64,000 bases of DNA. Source: Thinopyrum elongatum (lineage: Eukaryota; Streptophyta; Magnoliopsida; Poales; Poaceae). The position numbers and the translations under genes are program-made. This document shows positions 58,375 through 64,000 of this stretch, piece by piece (position 1 is the stretch's first letter; the number at the start of each line of letters is the position of its first letter). The DNA lies in the NCBI GenBank assembly GCA_011799875.1, contig CM022303.1:191319700-191383699 (forward strand). Direction: 5' to 3'. The notes under the pieces are model-generated. The model was not told where the DNA came from and made no database searches. It worked only from the letters and a program-made list of their open reading frames with translations.

Positions 58375-59388
58375 ATCTGCGCTTAAACCAAACCATATGT
58401 TCCTTGCGTCACCTGCAAAGTCCCCCCATCTTCTCTTGATTTTTCTCTACTGCGACCCGTTAGCGGGTGCTCTCAACTTCCCGTCTTTCTTACGGTCCTC
58501 TTTGTGCCATCGCATCAACTTGGCATGTTCTTTGTTTCTGAACAGACGTTTCAACCGTGGTATTATAGGAGCATACCACATCACCTTGGCAGGAACCCTC
58601 TTCCTGGGGCGCTCGCCCTCTACATCACCAGGGTCATCTCGTCTGATCTTATACCGCAATGCACCGCATACTGGGCATGCATTCAAATCCTCCTACTCAC
58701 CGCGGTAGAGGATGCAGTCATTAGGGCATGCATGTATCTTCTGCACCTCCAATCCTAGAGAGCATAGAACCTTCTTTGCTTCATACATACTGTCGGGCAA
58801 TTCGTTATCCTTTGGAAGCTTCTTCTTCATTATTTTCAGTAGCTTCCCAAATCCGTTGTCAGATACACCATGGTCTGCCTTCCATTGCAGCAATTCCAGT
58901 GTGGTACCAAGCTTTGTGTTGTCATCTTCGTAATTTGGGTACAACCCATTTTTGTGATCCTCTAACATGCGATCGAACTTCAACTTCTCCCTTTCACTTT
59001 GGCATTGTCTCTTCACATCAACAATGACCCGGCGAAGATCATCATCGGGCACATCGTCTGGTGCCTCTTGATCTTCAGCTTCCCCCATTGCAGTATCACC
59101 GTATTCAGGGGGATAGTTGTCATCATCCTCTTCTTCTTCGTTGTCTTCCATCATAACCCCTCTTTCTCCGTGCTTGGTCCAAACATTATAGTGTGGCATG
59201 AAACCCTTCTCAAGCAGGTGGATGTGAAGGGTTTTCGAGGAAGAGTGATCCTTCATATTCTCACAGACAGTATATGGACAATACATAAAACCATTCCGCT
59301 TGTTTGCCTCAGCCACTTTGAAAAATTTATGCAGGCCCTCAATATACTCGGAGGTGCGTCGGTCACCGTACATCCATTGCCGGTTCAT
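58375..59388 (-). pseudogene. CACTA-1 transposase (TNP2-like), N-terminal part
   Basis: Starts at ATG 59388 with NRQWMYGDRRTSEYIEGLHKF, the transposase-associated domain, including a Cys-containing block and PHYNVWTKHGERGVMMEDNE. An acidic linker follows, then LLQWKADHGVSDNGFGKLL and CPNDCILYRGE of the transposase_21 domain, then NACPVCGALRYKIRRDDPGD. In-frame TAG codons replace expected residues at 58693-58695 (after YRGE) and near 58447 (after ANGSQ). The frame reaches the Copia-1 insertion point, where TSD ATCTG (58375-58379) repeats 33258-33262. It pairs with the piece at 30990-33262. Confidence 0.87.
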
Positions 59389-59604
59389 CTGCGTGCATTA
59401 TATAATTAAGTGTATCAAAAACAATTACAGAACATCATGAATAGAGAAGTGACCAAATTAATACAAGTTCATCATCACATTAAAACCAAAGTACAGTAGT
59501 GATCAAATGTTATTACTAAAAAAATAAATACATAAAGTTCATACATAGTTCTCATAGAACAACATATAGCTCTCCAGAGCATCTAATTAAAACATACATT
59601 GAAA
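59389..59604. other. CACTA-1 intron or leader between TNP2 and the small ORF
   Basis: AT-rich, no coding signal. Confidence 0.4.
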
Positions 59605-59823
59605 CTATGTAAAACATTTAAATGCAACAACAAATGCGATCATAATCACAACTAAGGTAACAATTGATCCAACAGCATAATGATACCAAGCCTCAGTATC
59701 AATGGCATATTTTCTAATCTTTCTAATCTTCAAGCGCATTGCATCCATCTTGATCTTGTGATCATCGACGACATCGGCAACATGCAACTCCAATTCCATC
59801 TTCTCCTCCTCAATTCTTTTCAA
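59605..59823 (-). CDS. Small CACTA-1 ORF with coiled-coil and one membrane segment
   Basis: A 72-residue frame: charged start KRIEEEKMELELHVADVVDD, then MDAMRLKIRKIRKYA, then a hydrophobic stretch VGSIVTLVVIMIAFVVAF that could span a membrane. Similar short proteins are common beside grass CACTA transposases and may be an exon of a longer transcript; upstream sequence (59824-60054) gives no clear start exon before Copia-2 interrupts. Function unknown. Confidence 0.45.
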   Translation of the reverse strand: MKRIEEEKMELELHVADVVDDHKIKMDAMRLKIRKIRKYAIDTEAWYHYAVGSIVTLVVIMIAFVVAFKCFT

Positions 59824-60054
59824 TTTTTTCTTTCAAGTAATTGTTTTCTTTTTCAACTAAATTTAACCTCTCGACAAGAGGGTCGGTTGGAATTTCCGGT
59901 TCACATACCTCCTAGATAAAAACATCTATGTCACGTTGGTCGGCATAATTGTCATAAACACTAAATGAAACAAATAGTTATAAAAGATAATATACCACAT
60001 CCAAATCATAGACAGGACGAGGGCCGACGTGGGTGGATACCAAAACCATGCCAC

Positions 60055-61782
60055 TATTGGGGAACGTAGCAATTTCAAAAATTTCCTACGCACACACAGG
60101 ATCATGGTGATGCATAGCAACGAGAGGGGAGAGTGTGTCCACGTACCCTCGTAGACCGAAAGCGGAAGCGTTAGCACAACGCGGTTGATGTAGTCGTACA
60201 TCTTCACGATCCGACCGATCCAAGTACCGAACGCACGGCACCTCCGAGTTCAGCACACGTTCAGCTCGATGACGTCCCACGAACTCCGATCCAGCAGAGC
60301 TTCGAGGGAGAGTTCCGTCAGCATGACGGCATGATGACGGTGATGATGATGCTACCGACGCAGGGCTTCGCCTAAGCACCACTACGATATGACCGAGGTG
60401 GATTATGGTGGAGGGGGGCACTGCACACGGCTAAGAGATCAATGATCAATTGTTGTGTCTATGGGGTGCCCCCTGGGCACGTATATAAAGGAGTGGAGGA
60501 GGGGAGGGACCGGCCCTCTCTATGGCGCGCCCTGGGGAGTCCTACTCCCACCGGGAGTAGGATTCCCCCCCTTCCATGTAGTAGGAGTAGGAGAGAAGGA
60601 AAGGGAAAAGAGAAGAGAAGGAAGGAGGGGGCGGCGCCCCTCCCCCTAGTCCAATTCAGACTAAGCCTTGGGGGGGCGGGGCGCAGCCTCCCCTCTCTCT
60701 TTCCCCTAAAGCCCAATAAGGCCCATATACTCCCCGGCGAATTCCCGTAACTCTCCGGTACTCCGAAAAATACCCGAATCACTCGGAACCTTTCCGACGT
60801 CCGAATATAGCCTTACAATATATCGATCTTTACCTCTCAGACATTCCGAGACTCCTCGTCATGTCCATGATCTCATCCGGGACTCCGAACAACTTCGGTT
60901 CATCAAAACACAAAAACTCATAATACCGATCGTCACCGAACTTTAAGCGTGCGGACCCTACGGGTTCGAGAACTATGTAGACATGACCGAGACACGTCTC
61001 CGGGCAATAACCAATAGCGGAACCTGGATGCTCATATTGGCTTCCACATATTCTACGAAGATCTTTATCGGTCAAACCGCATAACAACATACGTTGTTCC
61101 CTTTGTCATCGGTATGTTACTTGCCCGAGATTCGATCGTCGGTATCTCAATACCTAATTCAATCTCATTACCGGCAAGTCTCTTTACTCGTTCCGTAATA
61201 CATCATCCCGCAACTAACTCATTAGTTACAATGCTTGCAAGGCTTATAGTGATGTGCATTACTGAGTGGGCCCAGAGATACCTCTCCGACAATCGGAGTG
61301 ACAAATCCTAATCTCGAAATATGCCAACTCAACAAGTACCTTTGGAGACACTTGTAGAGCACCTTTATAATCACCCAATTATGTTGTGACGTTTGGTAGC
61401 ACACAAAGTGTTCCTCCGGTAAACGGGAGTTGCATAATCTCATAGTCATAGGAACATGTATAAGTCATGAAGAAAGCAATAGCAACATACTAAACGATCA
61501 AGTGCTAAGCTAACGGAATGGGTCAAGTCAATCATATCATTCTCCTAATGATGTGATCCTGTTAATCAAATGACAACTCATGTCTATGGTTAGGAAACAT
61601 AACCATCTTTAATTAATGAGCTAGTCAAGTAGAGGCATACTAGTGACACTCTGTTTGTCTATGTATTCACACATGTATTATGTTTCCGGTTAATACAATT
61701 CTAGCATGAATAATAAACATTTATCATGAAATAAGGAAATAAATAATAACTTTATTATTGCCTCTAGGGCATATTTCCTTCA
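60055..61782 (-). repeat. Copia-2 3' LTR
   Basis: 1,728 bases. Reversed, it begins TGAAGGAAATATGCCCTAGA like Copia-1, and ends with GAAATTGCTACGTTCCCC. The downstream half differs considerably from Copia-1's LTR, indicating another subfamily. Confidence 0.88.
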
Positions 61783-61799
61783 GTCTCCCACTTGCACTA

Positions 61800-64000
61800 G
61801 AGTCAATAATCTAGATCACATCGTCATGTGATTTAACATCAATAGTTCACATCACCATGTGATTAACACCCATAGTTCACATCGTCATGTGACCAACACC
61901 CAAAGGGTTTACTAGAGTCAATAATCTAGTTCACATCGCTATGTGATTAACACCCAAAGAGTATTAAGGTGTGATCATGATTTGCTTGTGAGAGAAGCTT
62001 AGTCAACGGGTCTGCCATATTCAGATCCGTATGTATTTTGCAAATTTCTATGTCTACAATGCTCTGCACGGAGCTACTTTAGCTAATTGCTCCCACTTTC
62101 AATATGTATCCAGATTAAGACTTAGAGTCATTTGGATCAGTGCCAAAACTTGTATCGACGTAACCCTTTACGACGAACCTTTTGTCACCTCCATAATCGA
62201 GAAACATATCCTTATTCCACTAAGGATAATTTTGACCGCTGTTCAGTGATCTACTCCTAGATCACTATTGTACTCCCTTGCCAAAATCAGTGTAGGGTAT
62301 ACAATAGATCTGGTACACAGCATGGCATACTTTATAGAACCTATGGCTGAGGCATAGGGAATGACTTTCATTCTCTTTCTATCTTCTGCCGTGGTCGGGC
62401 TTTGAGTCTTACTCAATTTCACACCTTGTAACACAGGCAAGAACTCTTTCTTTGACTGTTCCATTTTGAACTACTTCAAAATCTTGTCAAGGTATGTACT
62501 CATTGAAAAAACTTATCAAGCGTCTTGATCTATCTCTATAGATCTTGATGCTCAATATGTAAGCAGCTTCACCGAGGTCTTTCTTTGAAAAACTCCTTTC
62601 AAACACTCCTTTATGCTTTGCAGAATAATTCTACATTATTTCCGATCAACAATATGTCATTCACATATACTTATCAGAAATGTTGTAGTGCTCCCACTCA
62701 CTTTCTTGTAAATACAGGCTTCACCGCAAGTCTGTATAAAACTATATGCTTTGATCAATTTATCAAAGCGTATATTCCAACTCCGAGATGCTTGCACCAG
62801 TCCATAGATGGATCGCTCGAGCTTGCATATTTTGTTAGCACCTTTAGGATTGACAAAACCTTCTTGTTGCATCATATACAACTCTTCTTTAATAAATCCA
62901 TTAAGGAATGCAGTTTTGTTTATCCATTTGCCAGATTTCATAAAATGCGGCAATTGCTAACATGATTCGGACAGACTTAAGCATAGATACGAGTGAGAAA
63001 CTCTCATCATAGTCAACACCTTGAACTTGTCAAAAACTTTTTTGCGACAATTCTAGCTTTGTAGATAGTAACACTACTATCAGCGTCCGTCTTCCTCTTG
63101 AAGATCCATTTAATCTCAATGGCTCACCAATCATCGGGCAAGTCAATCAAAGTCCATACTTTGTTCTCATACATGGATCCCATCTCAGATTTCATGGCCT
63201 CAAGCCATTTTGCGGAATCTGGGCTCATCATCGCTTCCTCATAGTTCGTAGGTTCGTCGTGGTCAAGTAACATGACCTCCAGAACAGGATTACCGTACCA
63301 CTCTGGTGCGGATCTTACTCTGGTTGACCTACGAGGTTCGGTAGTAACTTGATCTAAAGTTACATGATTATCATCATTAGCTTCCTCACTAATTGGTGTA
63401 GGAGTCACAGGAACAGATTTTTGTGATGAACTTACTTTCCAATAAGGGAGCAGGTACAGTTACCTCATCAAGTTTTACTTTCCTCCCACTCACTTCTTTC
63501 GAGAGAAACTCCTTCTCTAGGAAGGATCCATTCTTAGCAACGAATGTCTTGCCTTTGGATCTGTGATAGAAGGTGTACCCAACTGTCTCCTTTGGGTATC
63601 CTATGAAGATACATTTCTCTGATTTGGGTCTGAGCTTATCAGGATGAAACTTTTTCACATAAGTATCGCAACCCCAAACTTTAAGAAACGACAACTTTGG
63701 TTTCTTGCCAAACCACAGTTCATACGGTGTCGTCTCAACGGATTTAGATGGTGCCCTATTTAACGTGAATGCAGCTGTGTCTAATGCATAACCCCAAAAC
63801 GATAGTGGTAAATCGGTAAGAGACATCATAGATTGCACCATATCTAATAAAGTACGGTTACGATGTTCGGACACACCATTACGCTGTGGTGTTCCAGGTG
63901 GCGTGAGTTGCAAAACTATTCTGCATTGTTTCAAATGAAGACCAAACTCGTAACTCAAATATTCTCCTCCATGATCAGATCGTAGATACTTTATTTTCTT
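61800..64000 (-). pseudogene. Copia-2 pol (integrase, RT, truncated RNase H), 5' part outside
   Basis: Integrase C-terminus at 63389-63958 (TPPGTPQRNGVSEHRNRTLL, APSKSVETTPYELWFGKKPK), RT start at 63124-63408 (AKWLEAMKSEMGSMYENKVW), central RT at 62657-62953 (TAFLNGFIKEELYMMQQEGF, ERSIYGLVQASRSWNIRFDK), and late RT/RNase H at 62243-62464 (MKVIPYASAIGSIKYAM). Near 62650 the catalytic YVDD reads YVND with a neighbouring indel. RNase H has the same internal deletion as Copia-1 (SGYILKVGA close to IEICKIHTDLNMADP, about 62030-62130). Several frameshifts and stops. Confidence 0.87.

Larger units (their letters stand above)
18887..64000 (-). mobile_element. CACTA-1: En/Spm-type transposon, right end outside window, hosting nested insertions
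   Basis: The left end is CACTAGTAGAAAACAGGGC, a typical Triticeae CACTA terminus. Its own parts, read around the insertions, are 18887-22950, 28083-33262, 58375-60054. They encode, on the minus strand, a TNP2-like transposase followed by an ORF1 with a Ulp1-like end, the usual CACTA gene pair. Inserted into it are a Mutator-like element (22951-28082), Copia-1 (33263-58374) and Copia-2 (60055 onward). The right terminus and 3-bp target duplication cannot be checked here. Confidence 0.85.
60055..64000 (-). mobile_element. Copia-2: same family as Copia-1, reverse orientation, continues past the window
   Basis: The 3' LTR (60055-61782), a polypurine tract (GTCTCCCACTT on the plus strand, 61783-61793) and pol domains are in order for a minus-strand element. 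The outer LTR edge reads TATTGGGGAACG where TGTTGGGG would be usual. The candidate 5-bp target sequence is GCCAC (60050-60054), to be matched outside the window. Confidence 0.9.

Overview
The window looks like nuclear DNA from a large grass genome, most likely Triticeae (wheat, barley, rye or Aegilops). Evidence: one split plant gene with GT-AG introns, many nested transposons, Copia LTRs of the BARE/Angela/WIS type, CACTA elements with CACTAGTAG ends and AACCGGGAC subterminal repeats, and Tourist and Stowaway MITEs. No prokaryotic, organellar, rRNA or tRNA feature was recognised.

Left part (1-12.1 kb): a full-size ABCG/PDR transporter gene on the minus strand. Fourteen exons are visible; the 3' end lies left of the window. 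Two introns are swollen by insertions: intron 1 (4.7 kb: MITE dimer, LINE relic, tandem repeats) and intron 13 (2.3 kb: an element with a TGAACTT array and long G runs). Splice phases fit throughout, except for apparent frameshifts in exons 1 and 10, so the locus may be a pseudogene or carry sequence errors. A TATA box precedes the start codon and a Tourist-like MITE lies directly upstream of it.

Middle spacer (12.3-18.9 kb): no gene seen; it holds a 273-bp MITE, a 1.16-kb non-autonomous hAT element with a perfect 8-bp target duplication, and tandem duplications.

Right part (18.9 kb to the end): one old CACTA element (CACTA-1, left end 18887, right end outside) filled with later insertions. 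Its genes run on the minus strand: a TNP2-type transposase split in two (59.4-58.4 and 33.3-31.0 kb) and an ORF1 with a Ulp1-like C-terminus (28.4-19.4 kb). Both are broken by stops and frameshifts. A 5.1-kb Mutator-like TIR element sits in an ORF1 intron. A Copia element (33263-58374, target duplication ATCTG) splits the transposase. Inside that Copia is a second, different CACTA (39212-55752, target duplication GGA), and inside that a 6.1-kb LTR element without recognisable gag-pol (42057-48145, target duplication GCCGC). A second Copia of the same family, in reverse, begins at 60055 and leaves the window.

The most unusual content is CACTA-2. It has no visible transposase but carries an apparently intact five-exon gene for a protein with two B3-like domains, and a second, tandemly duplicated plus-strand gene with a B3-like C-terminus. 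Both CACTA elements also hold a plant snRNA-type promoter motif (GTCCCACCTCG) exactly 24 nt before a TATA-like box, the spacing used by RNA polymerase III U6 promoters. LTR divergence by eye (about 3.7% over the first 325 bases of the outer Copia, 1.7% for the inner element) agrees with the nesting order.
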